Source: Coffea arabica (Eukaryota; Streptophyta; Magnoliopsida; Gentianales; Rubiaceae). From it: a stretch of 64,000 nt of DNA. The position numbers and the translations under genes were made by a program. This document shows, piece after piece, positions 23,201 to 34,600 of this stretch. Below the pieces are notes generated by a model that saw only the letters and a program-made list of their open reading frames with translations, was not told the origin of the DNA and made no database searches. The stretch spans positions 50,725,001 through 50,789,000 of the forward strand of contig NC_092316.1 of NCBI RefSeq assembly GCF_036785885.1. Direction: 5' to 3'. Within the stretch, counting starts at the first letter, position 1. The number at the start of each line of letters is the position of its first letter.

Positions 23201-24408
23201 CCATGAAGAGCTCATGGAAGAAATTAACCGCCGCCGTACCAATTTGTACTCATCCTCTAGCCACTTTCCATCTGACTTACGCACCCAATGAATCACCGCC
23301 CGGCGTCTCCTCTCCGCCACCAAGGAGTGAAAAAATTTCGAATTCCTATCTCTATCCTGCAACCATTTTACTCGAGCCTTCTGCCTCCAAAAGCCTTTCT
23401 CAACCATCAATGCATGCCGCAATCGCGCCTAAGCATGATGTAACTCACACCGCAAGTCATTCGTAGGATCCATGTCATACCTTATCTCAACCTCCAGCAA
23501 CTCACGCTCCGTGCTCCGGGCTGTCTGAAAGATATCCCCAAACGATAGCTTAAACCATTGCTTGAGAGCTTGCTTCACTCCCCGCAGCTTTGCCGCCAGA
23601 ACCTGCAAGGGGGATCCATTCCCCGGTTGCAACCAACATTCTCTAATCACCCCAGCAAGTCCTTGTGAGTGGTTCAAACATTCAAAAAGCGAAACGACCT
23701 GGGTTTATTGTCCAGACACGTCTTCACAGATAGCAACAATGAAGAGTGATCCGACAGATCCCGCCCCAAGTGTTGAACCATGACTTGGTGGTGCATCTCC
23801 AACGCTGACCCATTCAACAGCAATCTATCTAGGTGCTTCCAAATACGAGCCAGACCCGCCCGGTTATTGCACCAAGTAAACCTCGACCCCGAGAACCCCG
23901 CATCAACCATTCCCGCCTCAAACATAAAATTTAAGAAGTTCAACCCCTCCGAAGGTCTAAAAGGCAAACCCTCCTTTTTTTCCTTTTCGTTAGTGATCAC
24001 ATTAAAATCTCCCACTATAAACCACGGAACCGAGAGTGGCCTATCCCTTAATAAGTCACTCCACAAAACCACCATTTCCTGAGACATACACTTAGCATGA
24101 ATACATGACAAGAGAATGGACTTAGGAAATAACTGAGATTGCACCTGTATAGTTAGATGTTGTGCCGACTCCCCAATAATCTGACAATTAAACATAGACC
24201 GATAAAACACTCAAACGGAGCCCCCTTGATTAGTTAGGCAGTAATCCATCCCTAATTTGAGTTGAATGGCAGTAAGGTTCTCCAAACCCGACTTAGGTTC
24301 AACTACCACCACCAATTGTAAAGAATGCAATTTAATAAGTTTCTTCAATCTTTTTAAATTTGGAGCACGAGCCACTCCTCTTATATTCCAGAAAAGTACT
24401 TTAATCAT
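20298..24408 (-). pseudogene. LINE-2 ORF2: endonuclease / reverse transcriptase / RNase H, broken
   Basis: The frame starts at ATG 24,408 (MIKVLFWNIRGVARAP, the AP-endonuclease start). Endonuclease motifs VGDFNVI (near 24,000), GSRFTWCNN (near 23,880) and SDHSSLLLS follow. The RT has FRPINLCNFANK (near 22,870), VIKLDMMKAYDS (near 22,690), GDPISPVLF (near 22,495) and the catalytic YVDD (near 22,345). A zf-RVT segment CWCCQDPKEEDIKHVF lies near 21,190. The RNase H has DGCSRGNPGLSGGGG (near 20,780) and ends SHCYREANSLADRLAN ... stop 20,298. The enzyme nicks target DNA and copies the LINE RNA at the nick. Breaks include a TGG-to-TGA stop near 24,210, a TAA in place of Gln before GDPIS, and several frameshifts (about 23,677, 23,200, 22,776, 22,450, 21,900, 21,260). 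It cannot work. Confidence 0.93.
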
Positions 24409-25879
24409 GAGAAATCGCAGACAGGGAATTTGTTGAAACATTACCCCTAGATCTTAGAGTTCTATCAGCAGGAACCACCACACGACTACCACGTACCTTG
24501 GCCACAGAGGCCCCCCCCAGGCCTACTTGCTCTCGTGCATGGCTGCCAGAAACTACCATCGAATCAAGATTCAATTCCCCCATTGGCGACATCACTCCAC
24601 GAACCCGCACCTTATTCCCATTTCCTCTAGGAGATAAATTCCCAACCCTTCGCTGCATCTCCTGCACCTCCGTCACCATCCCCTCATCAGTCTCTGACCG
24701 TGCAGCCCACAAACTTTCTTGCTTGACCCCGGCTCTCGCTGCCCGTACACTGCCCAAAGAATTGCTGCGATCTCCACCAATTCTTGGCAACCCTTCCTCC
24801 ATCTCTAAACCCAAACTTGAATCCTCAGCCGTGCCCGCATGTCCGAGCTCCTTCGCTGGAGGCTGGGCAACCAGAAAGCCCGCCCCTTTTTGCTATGGTT
24901 GTTGTTCCACCAACGACGCCCCCAACTGCTGCACTTCCCCCACCCCCTGTAGCTGCTGCTGCTGCACCTCTGCCGACACTTCCAGTTGCTGCCCCACCCC
25001 ACTCCGTGATATATCAGGTGTCACCCCTTCAAGCAACACTACTTGTCCAGCCGTGGGTGTTGCTGCAACCTTCAACAGAGGCGCTGCCTCGCTGCTTCCC
25101 TCTTCCACGTTCCTGGGCTGCCCTGAGGTAGCAAGCAGCGCAGGATTCAAGACATGACAAGTATCCTCCGCATGTCCCTGGCGGAAACAGTGAGAGCAAT
25201 ACCGTGGACGGTTCTCCACCACCAGGTCCTGCAAAAAACTAGTGTTATCTCCATTTCCAATCCATACATGCGACGGCAACGTCTTCAGCAGATCCACCTC
25301 GATGCACATGCGAGCTACACTCGGTCGTGGCACAGCAAGAGTGGCCGCATCCACTAGTAATGGCAGACCCACGCATGATAGAATCTGAAAAAACACCTCT
25401 TTGTTGAAGAAGTGCAGCGGTAGCTTCGGAAGCTGGAACCACAGGGGAACAATAGATGTCCATTTGAAGACACGCATCAGTGTCGCGAAGACGTACTAGA
25501 TCCTCCTGAACCACACGCGATGGAAATCAGCCTCATTCTGCAGTTGTATCAACACATGCCGTGCATCAAGAAGACCCGCCGTGGGTTTCTCTCTAAGATC
25601 CAGCGTTGAGAAGAACTTGCGTACCTCCTCAATCTTCGGTCTACCCCTGAAAAGTTTTCCTACTAACGCAAACCGATAAGGATTGGCCAAGGTCTCCACA
25701 GCTGCCTGCGTAAAGATGATCGCTGGCTCACCTTTGTGAGTCGTCACTTCAGCCACTATGGAGAGTGAAGGGTGTGACGCCTGCTGCTTGAATAGATCCG
25801 AGAAAGACTTACTTTGGATTGTTGGAGAGACTGGCTGTGGAGGAGGATGCCCTTCAGCAGGTGGCCGGAGGGCTGCCAT
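24401..25879 (-). pseudogene. LINE-2 ORF1: DUF4283 / zinc-knuckle RNA-binding protein, two nonsense codons
   Basis: A single frame of 492 codons runs from ATG 25,879 (MAALRPPAEGHPPP) to TAA 24,401. It has a DUF4283 core (FALVGKLFRGRPKIEEV, LDARHVLIQL, VPLWFQLPKLPLHFF, RMCIEVDLL), a complete CCHC knuckle CSHCFRQGHAEDTC (near 25,180), a Q/E/V-rich middle and a basic tail ending SAISHD. ORF1 proteins of plant LINEs bind the element RNA. Only two in-frame stops break it, both TAG: at 25,496 (a Trp in the LINE-3 relative) and at 24,893 (probably from CAG). There is also a short in-frame deletion near 25,450. The stop codon overlaps the ORF2 start. Confidence 0.92.
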
Positions 25880-25969
25880 GGCAACCCATAACCAAACTAA
25901 CCCTAGCCCGCCTTGTCATGAAGCGAAACCCTAGCAGCTAGAAGAGAGAAAATCGCGACCTCTCTCTGA

Positions 25970-25984
25970 TCCATAAAACAAATC
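25970..25984. repeat. Target-site duplication of LINE-2 (right)
   Basis: Exact second copy of tccataaaacaaatc (20,216-20,230). Confidence 0.92.
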
Positions 25985-26726
25985 AAAATTTGGAAAACAA
26001 CAAAAACAATCTTCTACATTACAAATAGAGACAAATCACCATAAACCCACAGAAGTGAGAAATCTATCCTTTCAAAATCAATTTGGAAAAGAATTGAACA
26101 CCCAATAATTTTACAAAATTTTAATCAAAACAAGAATAAGGATTCAATATTAAATTCGAAATCAAATTAAAACCTGCATCCATGTACAGTAAAAGCCAAT
26201 TCAATTCAACAATCCCCTGCAAGAAAAATTCACACAAAAATCAGACCACCAAATGCCTATCCTGGAAGCAATTATAGCAACACCCAATTAAGGGGATAAC
26301 AAGCAAATACTCAAAAATGAAAAGACAATCACAAATTTAACAGCGATAACTAACAGTCAAGAGAACACAATTGAAAAATCCTACCAATCAAAAAAATCAA
26401 ATGTTAGTGATACATGGAATAGGAAATAAAAATTAACATGGACATAAATTTGAAATAAAAGAGGGAATATTATACATGAATTGCCCTCAATGGTTAGAAT
26501 GTTTGCATGCATTCCCTCCAAAATATAACTTGAAATGAAAAAGGGAAAAGAACTCATTTGGAATTATCTTGTAACAAGAAAAACCTAAAACCAAACCAAA
26601 AAACTTACAAAGTAATCTAAGCACAGTCCTTGATTGTAACTACCAAAAAGAACAAATTTCTGCTGAAAATAGAGAAAGAAGAATGAATCAATAGCTGAAT
26701 TATTTCATCAGGGTCTCTTTGGAAAC
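25985..26726. repeat. Upstream region of F-box/kelch copy 2, part 2
   Basis: No gene. Collinear with 14,793-15,555, for example the words ccaaatgcctatcctggaag and aacacccaattaagggg occur in both. It ends at the insertion point of the next element. Confidence 0.7.
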
Positions 26727-29700
26727 TGTCGCGCCCTATTTTTTTGAAAAAAAATAAAATTTAGGCATTAAAAAATGTATTTATTGATTTTAGAAATAGA
26801 ATAAATAAAGAAAAAGGGGCCTAAAATGGGACTTAAAATATGCGATGGTTTTGGCCCAAAGTAATAGTCTCAAAAGAGGTTTTTAAGAAAAAATAGAAGT
26901 CATCACTTGGTATTGAGTTTAGGTGTACCAAGTCACCAAAGTATTTTTAAATAAATAAAAAATAAAATCCATTTTAGACGACTCCAAATCTTTGAAAACA
27001 AGATAAAAGGGTTCGAGGGTTACGGTTGAAAAAAGGAAAGGCAAAGATTTGATAGGTTTAAACCTAAGGTACCCTTTCAATCTAGTCAATATTAGTTGCG
27101 AGATTTAGTCGAAAATTTTATTAATTTAACATATAAAACTTATCACATTAGAATATATCTATATGAATGCGAATTTAGACTTAGGAGGTATTGGGAGGGT
27201 CGGAATGTCTCTTTAAAATTTAATTGGTGCAAATCACATTAATTGTGATGTCCAAAAATGATTCTTAGATGAGGTCACAAATATGCCAAAGATGAGATTT
27301 AAAGAAAAGAAAAAAATTATAATATATAAATATATATATATGACCTAAGGGAGGGATGCAACATAACGTGTACGGGGGACTAAAATTCGTGACACAATTT
27401 TCCTTCTTATAGAGGGGATATGAGCGTGCTAAAATTAAGAGGTCATACTCGTTTATTTCCTATATTTGAAGGGTGACTCTTATTACATACACCAGCAAAT
27501 GGACTAACCTACTTCTAATTTTCTAAAATGAGATGCAATTCTAAATGATATGGTTCAAACACATAGAGGGTAAGGAAATAATAGTAGGGAAAATATCATA
27601 CAAATAAAAATGATCTAAAAATAAAAAAAATGCATGAAATGCAATAAATGTCACGTGAAAGTATGAATTTAGCGCGAAAATTGCTTAAAGGGTCTAACAT
27701 TGTACTAACCCATTTTTATAGGTTCTCACTAGCATTGGACTAGTGAGAAAACGAAAAAAAGGCCACAACTAGCGTTGGATTAGTGTGGTGATGTCATGCA
27801 TTTATTATAACTAAGTAAATCATATAAAACATAATTAAAACAAGCAAACACATAAAACACATAGAGCACATAACACAGTTTTAGATACAAAAACTCTAAA
27901 GAAAGCGAATAAACACATAAGCATACAAGTAAAGAGATGCACATAAAAACCTAACTATTACATTTGGGGGTCTAACTACAATCTAAGGGGGGAATTTGAA
28001 AAAATAATAACCTAACTATTATATTTATCTAACTAATTACATTTTGGCAAAACTAAAATCTATCTATTACATAGCCCAACTAAATACGTCTTGAGCATCT
28101 ATCTATTACAAATTGGCATTTAAATATCTCTCAAATAATCATCAAAATTAAATAAAATAAATGAAATTTAAAATGAGTAATTAAAGAAAAAGCACTCCAA
28201 ATATGCAATTACACAAAAAAATACATAGGAGCACATAAGAGGATTAAAAATAATGAAAGAAGGTACCTTTCTTGAAGTAATGGTTAAATGGGATAGAATT
28301 TGCCCTATTTATACTTCAAAATCAGCAAAATGGTCAAGGCACCAATTTAATTAATAAATAAATTATAAAGAAGTTGCAATAACCATGAAATCTACCAATT
28401 GAAACATTTAAATGAAGTATAATTAACAATTAAAAAAGATAAAAAACTTATATTTAAGAAATCAAAATTGTTAGGGACCTAATTGCAAAAATTAAGAACT
28501 TTTTTGAGTCAAATTATCAATTATTACAAAATTTAGGGGTAAAAAATAAAAAATAAAGTTTAGGGACCAAAATGTAATTAGAATAGGGACCTAATTGAAA
28601 GAAATTCAAAATTTTTAGGACTATAGTAAAAATACTCAAAAGTTCAGGGACTGAAATGCAAGTTTTGTATCAGATTTTTGCAAGATAAAAGCCATTTGGG
28701 CCATTTTATTATTGCCTTGGGCCAAAACCATCCTGGCCTAATGAAAAGCCCTAAGAAGAAAAGTGGGCTGGCCTGCCTTTCTACCAAACAAAAAACCAAC
28801 CAAAAGGTTGGGCTTTACTCTCTTAAACCCAATGCCAAACCCAAAAAAAGAAATGAAACACTAACCCAACTAAAATATGCTTTAACCCAAAACCTAATCC
28901 AACAAGATATTAAATCAATAAAAAATTAGAGTTCTATTCATGCCCTAAAATCCAGAAATCAAATGCTTAAAAACATACTTGAAACATGAAAAAGCGGAAT
29001 AAAAATCAAAAGGGCTGAAATTGATTCATATTTTCCAGATTTTGGGTCGCAGTAGAATCATGTGAAAATTAAGGGGTAAATTGTAAATTTTTCACATTAT
29101 CATGCAAAGCTTCGAAGCCTTTCTGCAATTTCTTTTCTTATTTCATCAGAACGCAACATACCACCAATAATCATAAAAAATTTGGACCAAAACAAGATTA
29201 TGCAAACATGGCAGAAATCTCAAACCAACAGTTCACAAAAGACATAGCAGAAGGAAAGACAAGGCTAAGAACAAAATGAGGCAAATCTGTTGCAGATTCA
29301 AGCTTATAAGGAGGGAGAAGGATGAACAGACTACCTTTGATATTTGAAGACACCAAATCAACGTGGGGGATCCAAGAAAAATTAGCTTCAAGGCTGGAAT
29401 CGAATAGCTAGAGTTTTGTTGCAGAATGTTCACGGGTTGATGAAGCAGCAGATTCGAGCTCGAATTTCACGTACTTGGGGGATTTTTTCTGGAAGTTTTT
29501 TGAACAGAAGTTGCACTTCTATAAACATAGATAGTGCAGATTTGGAAAAAACGCTGAGGCGATTGAGATTGAGGTTCGATTTTGCTTAAGAAGGAGGCTG
29601 GATGTTCAACCCCGGCTCAAGGTTTTCACCAAAATTTTTCTGCATTTTTTTTCTCCTTTTCTCTCTCTTTTTTCTCCTTTTTTTATTTGCCGCCCTCCCT

Positions 29701-30558
29701 TTCTCACCTTAATGGTGTCTCTTTTGCCCTTTTTATATGAAGTAAGATTCCCACAACCTTACATTCAAAGGTGTGGATGAAGGTTGTTTTTTTGTGGCTC
29801 AACTTGAGCCATTCGATCCTCCCTCTTCCAGAATTTTCTTGATGATTCTGGTTGAGGTGAGGTGGCAAAGGTTTGGGAAAAAAGAATAGAAAAAAAACTG
29901 AGTGGGATGGGATGCAAATTTGTTGCTGCAATTTTCCTGTATTGATCTCCGCTTCTTGGCTTGTACGAAGGCGATAAAGGATAGCGCGCGTGCGATAGAA
30001 GAATTTTATTTTATTTTTTTTACAAAATCTGATTTTAATTGATTTTTTCTTTTCTTTTTTGTCTTTCTTTTTCTTTTTCTTTCTGATCTTTCTGCAAAAT
30101 AATTAAATGCAAATCAAAATAATAAAAATAGAAAGAGAGATAAATAAATAAATAAACAAACAGACAAATAAATGTAAATAAATAAAAATAGATACAAAGA
30201 AATAATAAAAATGGTTTAAGGAATTTTGGGAAAAAAAAAGAAAAAAAACTGAGTGGAATGGGATGCAAATTTGTTGCTGCAATTTTCCTGTACTGAGCTC
30301 CGCTTCCTAGCTCGTACGAAGGCGATGAAGGATAGCGTGCGTGCGACGTGAAGAAAATTTTTTTTTTTTTACAAAATCTATTTTTAATTGATTTTTTTCT
30401 TTTCTTTCTGATTTTTCTGCAAAATAATTAAATGCAAATCAAAATGATAAAAATAGAAAGAGAGATAAATAAATAAACAAAAAAACAAATAAACTTAAAT
30501 AAATAAAAATAGATACAAACAAATAATAGAAACAGTTTATAAAATTTTTGATGTCTAT
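26727..30558 (+). mobile_element. Long gypsy-LTR-like insertion (probable solo LTR), 3.8 kb
   Basis: It begins TGTCGCGCCC and splits a block that is continuous in copy 1 (ggaaacttttttt at 15,554). The flanks read ggaaac at 26,721-26,726 and ggaaat at 30,559-30,564, an imperfect target duplication. The opening region, with its cacttggtattg and aggtgtaccaagtcacc words, resembles the very long LTRs of Tekay/Del-type gypsy elements that I know from other plants. No primer site, gag or pol is visible, so a solo LTR is likely. The right end does not show a clean CA. Inside, 29,871-30,545 is a tandem duplication. The 83-residue ORF at 28,678 is not a recognisable protein. Confidence 0.6.
29871..30545 (+). 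repeat. Tandem duplication, unit about 351 bp
   Basis: Two diverged units start at about 29,871 and 30,222. Both contain gatgcaaatttgttgctgca, then cgtacgaaggcgat, then aataaataaataaa-rich sequence. They lie at the right end of the LTR-like insertion. Confidence 0.75.
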
Positions 30559-31290
30559 GGAAATTTCTTTTATTCACATTTGAGGCCTTTCAAATCTAAA
30601 CTACAACAAAAAAATAGGTTCTCTTCAGCTGTGTTGAGAACTGAGGAATGAGAACGAGGAAGAAGAGTTGGATTCTTTATTGGATGAGCTGAATGTTGGC
30701 TAGAAGTAGCAGTATTTATAGTAGTGAACTAATGGGAAGAGGGAGATGATGGTAACTTGGGAAATGAGGTGGTTATGATAGTAAGGGGTTAAGATTTAAT
30801 GGAAGATGATTTAACGGCCGTTATTTGCACATGTAAGCATTTTTTTTGAAATGGTCATCACCTTTTGACTGTTTTTCCTTACCAAACTCCCAAACTCCAA
30901 AAGAGTTCCATTCTCTGTACGGCTCTTCGTTCCATAACATTTCTTCTGCACTATAGGAACACACCATAATTTCCACTTTTTTCTTTTTTTTTGTCCTTTG
31001 AGTGGATTTGATATTTATTGCAGTGATCCTAATATGGTCTCTTGCCAATCCAATCACGTTGATACCAAAATATACACGTTTCCTAATTTAGAAATTTATT
31101 TTCCTATATGAAAATCAAGATTAAGGCTTTTGAAGGATTATAATGTATTTGGCATGTATGGCCCTATGGTTTTAATTAGAAATTTATTTTCCTATATGAG
31201 AATCAAGATTAAGGCTTTTGAAGGATTATAATGTATTTGGCATGTATGGCCCTATGGTTTTAATTATTTACCAAAATTTCCCTATTTGCC
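30559..31290. repeat. Upstream region of F-box/kelch copy 2, part 3
   Basis: No gene. Collinear with 15,556-16,195 (for example tttattcacatttgag, aagaagagttgg, atgtatttggcatgtatgg). It contains an extra 88-bp tandem duplication not present in copy 1. Confidence 0.65.
31090..31265 (+). repeat. 88-bp near-perfect tandem duplication
   Basis: The unit starting agaaatttattttcc occurs at 31,090-31,177 and 31,178-31,265 with about one difference. The paralogue near 16,075-16,165 has a single unit, so this is recent. Confidence 0.85.
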
Positions 31291-32429
31291 ATATTTGTTT
31301 ACAACGGTTTAGGTTATACAATATGAATTCAATTATTTTATATAATTAGGTTATGGAATACAAAGCGTTAATTAGATATCTATGCACGAGTTCTCTTAGA
31401 AATATATAGGCCAAAATAGTGTATATAATATTTGTCGTTACCAAAGATTTAGGTTAAGAAATACGAATTGAATCGCTTTACAAATTAGGTTATGGAATAC
31501 AAAGCATCAAAAAAATTCATGCTCGAGCTCTATTTGCATATAACAGTTAAAAATAACATGTATAGTGATTTGTCATATTTGTTTCTTGCACTAAAATAAT
31601 TGATCAAAAAAATCAAAAAATTGATGATAGTTATTCCATCATTAAATAAAGTAAAATACCAAAATCAAACTTTATTTGACAAATTGGTTTTATAAGAGAA
31701 TCTAAAATTCTATCGTATACTGTTCACATAATAATTAATTATTTCATGAGTTAATTGAAAAGAAATAATGATAATAATAATCATGAATATCAATTATTAT
31801 GCAGTTAGCGATCGTAAAACTATTTGTGCAAAAAGAATTCTACTTATTTATGTACCTCTATGTTTGCAGCATTTCTCTTGCACTATAATAACAAACTATT
31901 TTTCCAGATTTTCAATTTAAATGATTTATTTATTTAAATTTCCTTATTTAGTTTTCAATTTCCTCTTGATGAGAATTACCTTTCGAATTTGGTAGGGCAA
32001 TGATTCATTAACGAATGCTCTCATGGTTTTAATTGTATATAATAGTTCTCGATCTAGTAATTCATTTACAAAAATTAATGTTGTGGAGTACGACTTGTGT
32101 TGTCTTTTAACTTAGGATTTTCTAGTACCCAGTGTCAAAAAACCATGCTTGAACTCTATTTGATTTATAACTATTACAATAGCATACATAATATTTGTCT
32201 CAGTATATCTTTTATTTTTTTTATGAGGGAATGACTTTAAAATAGTAATTGACAATCAGGAGTCCATCCAGAAAATGTAAACCACCAAAATCAAACAAAA
32301 TATCTAATGAACTACGTTTATAAGAGCATCTAATAATTTTTTTGTCAGATCTCATAGCAATCTTTTGGTTTAGAAGTTACTTAAAGAAGATAATAACAAC
32401 TCTCGAAGAAATATTAGGGAGAAAAAACA
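31291..32429. other. AT-rich intergenic sequence, no gene seen
   Basis: Very AT-rich. The phrase aggttatggaatacaaag recurs at about 31,345 and 31,485 and points to old local duplication. I see no ORF, RNA gene or element end. Confidence 0.5.
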
Positions 32430-32485
32430 ACTCTGACCTCAGTACCATGTTTCTTTCTGCTTCCTGCTAGGGTTTGGGTTTAGTT

Positions 32486-33616
32486 ATGGCAGTCCACTTC
32501 TCCTACCTTCTCGAAGAAATCCTTTTCTGAGCTTTTCTCTACTTCTGTCTCGGACCAGCCTTTGTTTAAAGTCAAGGCCATGAGGTCTTCACATCGAGGC
32601 GAGCCGTCTATCACATTTGCACAGACTGATCTTGAAGTGTTGCTTGCCCTATTTACGTTTGCTTTGGTTGGAAAGTTTTCGAAGGGAAGGCCTATCATGG
32701 ACGTTATACAGAAGTTTTTCCTCTCGTTGGATCTCAAGGAAACAGTTTCGGTGGGCTTGTTAGATTCGAGACATGTGCTAATTCGATTAGGGAACGAGGT
32801 GGACTTTCATAGGATTTGGTCTAGGGGCATCTGGTACATCCATGGAGTGCCGATGAGAGTGTTTAAATGGTCTCCTGCATTTCATGTGGATCGTGAGCCT
32901 TCTGTTGTTCCGGTATGGTTCCAATTGCCGAAATTGCCGATTCATTACTTTGACAAGGAGTGCCTCTTCCAAATTGTGAGTTGCTTGGCTAAACCGCTGT
33001 TTGTGGATTCTGCTAGAGCTTCTGGTGTTCGTCCTAGTGAAGCTAGGGTTTGTGTAGAGATTGACTTGCTCCAAACTCTTCCTGTGAGGATATGGATTGG
33101 TAATGGGGAGCACGGAGGTTTCTGGCAGCAGCTTATTCTAGAGAGTCTTCCTAAGTATTGCAGCCACTGTTTCAAGCAAGGGCATGACAAGGATAGGTGT
33201 CATGTGCTCCATCCAGCACTGAGGGTGGAATGGGTGGAGAAGAAAGCTAATCTAGCAGGAAATCATCCAAAAGGCTCTTTGGCTATTGCGGGAGCTATGT
33301 CGGTGCCAACTGAGATAGGAAAAGAAAATTTCTGTGTTGATCAGGAGGGATCGATAAAGAACACTACAAGGGTTGACTCGTATCCTTTGGGGAACATAAG
33401 AACAGACTCTAGTGGTCTCTCTGCAGAGAACTTGCGGCATCAGAAGATCATGTCTGTCAGTCCTTTGAGGGAGGGAGATATTGCAGTAGCCCAGCGTTCT
33501 GGTATTCCAACGGATGGGTCGCCTTCACCACAAGAGGTGGTTCTAGAGAAATTGCAGCAGCGGAATTCTGCTTCTTCCAGCTATTCAGAGGAGATAATGG
33601 CTGCAGTAGCTCGTGT
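32486..33616 (+). pseudogene. LINE-3 ORF1, 5' part: DUF4283 / zinc-knuckle protein
   Basis: The ancestral start is probably ATG 32,486, matching MAA in LINE-2. A one-base frame change soon after means the open frame (SPTFSKKSFSELFSTS ...) is entered downstream of it. The long open stretch to 33,616 has the DUF4283 core (FALVGKFSKGRPIMDVI, LDSRHVLIRL, VPVWFQLPKLPIHYF, ARVCVEIDLLQTLP) and an intact CCHC knuckle CSHCFKQGHDKDRC near 33,165-33,205. The tail is rich in Ser/Glu. The frame is cut at 33,616 by the CACTA element and resumes at 40,420. It is an RNA-binding subunit of a LINE ribonucleoprotein by family. Confidence 0.92.
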
Positions 33617-34290
33617 CACTACAAGAAAATTGGTCATCAGTGACAACTTTTCTCTGTGACGAAAAAAAGTTGTCACAAAAGTGGATCTTTTATTGACGAC
33701 TTTCTAACTCGTCACAAACCTCTAATGGGAGCCAACTCATTTGCGACGACTTTTCTAAGTCGTCACTAGTAAATTCCCGCCAAGATTTAGCAAGAGCGCG
33801 GGAGTGTTTAGAACACACAATAGTGACGACATTAAGAACATCATCACTATTGCTTGGCCTATTTACGGACGACTTTTTGTTGTCGTCACTGATCACTAAA
33901 AAAAAAAGTTATTAGTGACAACATTTTGTAGTGATGACAATAGGTCGTCACAAAAGGAGCTTCTTTAGTCGCGACACCTAAAGTTGTCACAATTGCATCA
34001 AAGTAACTAAATGTTTAGTGACGACCCGTTATTTTCGTCACAAACTACACTGCAAGAAATATGGTCATTAGTGACAACATTTTTTAGTGACGACAAAAGT
34101 CGTCACAAAACGTGATTGTTTAGTGACGACAAGGAAAGTTGTCATAATTGCTCAAAGCAACTAAGTCTTCAGTGACGACCTTGAAAAAGTTGTCACTAAA
34201 ATGCTCTATATAGTGACAACTTCTAATATCGTCACTGTCACTCTACCGATTCGGATTTAGTGACAAGAATTGATCGTCACTGTTTAAAGT
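33617..34290. repeat. Left subterminal repeat array of the CACTA element
   Basis: Many copies in both orientations of the word (t)agtgacgac or its complement gtcgtcact, often as facing pairs (for example gacgacttttctaagtcgtc near 33,740). A second terminus-like word CACTGCAAGAAATATGG sits at 34,048, followed by the same ggtcattagtgacaac as the outer end, so part of the array duplicates the terminus. Confidence 0.85.
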
Positions 34291-34311
34291 ACTTATTTCT
34301 AAGTCACTTTC

Positions 34312-34600
34312 ATTAATTCTACTGTGCCACCCTAACTTTTGCGATTTAGCCCCAAATGTTGTAAAAAATTCCATTAATTCCATTATGATACCTTAACTTT
34401 TACAATTTAGCCCCATATGTAGTACACCGATTTCTTTAATTCTATTATTACTCCCTAATTTTTGTAATTTAGCCCCATATGTAATTCACCAATTTCATTA
34501 ATTCTACTATGGCACTCTAACTTTTACAATTTAACCCCCATATGTAATACACCAATTTTATTATTTCTATTATGGCACCCTAACTTTTACAATTTAGCCC
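34312..34600 (+). repeat. Minisatellite, about 62-bp unit, 4.5-5 copies
   Basis: Tandem units run attaattctac ... taacttttacaatttag ... ccccatatgtaa, starting near 34,312, 34,374, 34,436, 34,498 and 34,560. They lie between the subterminal array and the captured gene. Confidence 0.8.

Larger units (their letters stand above)
20231..25969 (-). mobile_element. LINE (non-LTR retrotransposon) LINE-2, full length, disabled
   Basis: This is a 5.74-kb plant L1-type LINE on the minus strand, flanked by a perfect 15-bp target duplication. Its A-rich 3' tail is seen as T-runs at 20,232-20,260. ORF1 (24,401-25,879) has a DUF4283 RNA-binding region and a CCHC knuckle. ORF2 (about 20,298-24,408) has endonuclease, reverse transcriptase, zf-RVT and RNase H domains. 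The two overlap at ATGATTAA. Copy 1 of the host segment (near 14,795) lacks it, so it inserted after that duplication or in one copy only. Base composition (about 50% GC) contrasts sharply with the AT-rich surroundings. Stops and frameshifts in both ORFs make it inactive. Confidence 0.95.

Noticed and set aside
24498..25157. 219-residue plus-strand ORF
   Set aside because: Antisense shadow of LINE-2 ORF1, which is on the minus strand and has recognisable domains.
28678..28929. 83-residue ORF in the gypsy-LTR-like insertion
   Set aside because: Lysine/asparagine-rich low-complexity translation with no family likeness, inside non-coding LTR-like sequence.
30001..30560. Simple AAATA-rich repeats as a separate element
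   Set aside because: They are part of the 351-bp tandem units within the LTR-like insertion.
33640..34290. Regularly repeated short words, at first sight CRISPR-like
   Set aside because: The words are in both orientations with irregular spacing and lie at the end of a CACTA element in a plant genome. They are subterminal repeats.
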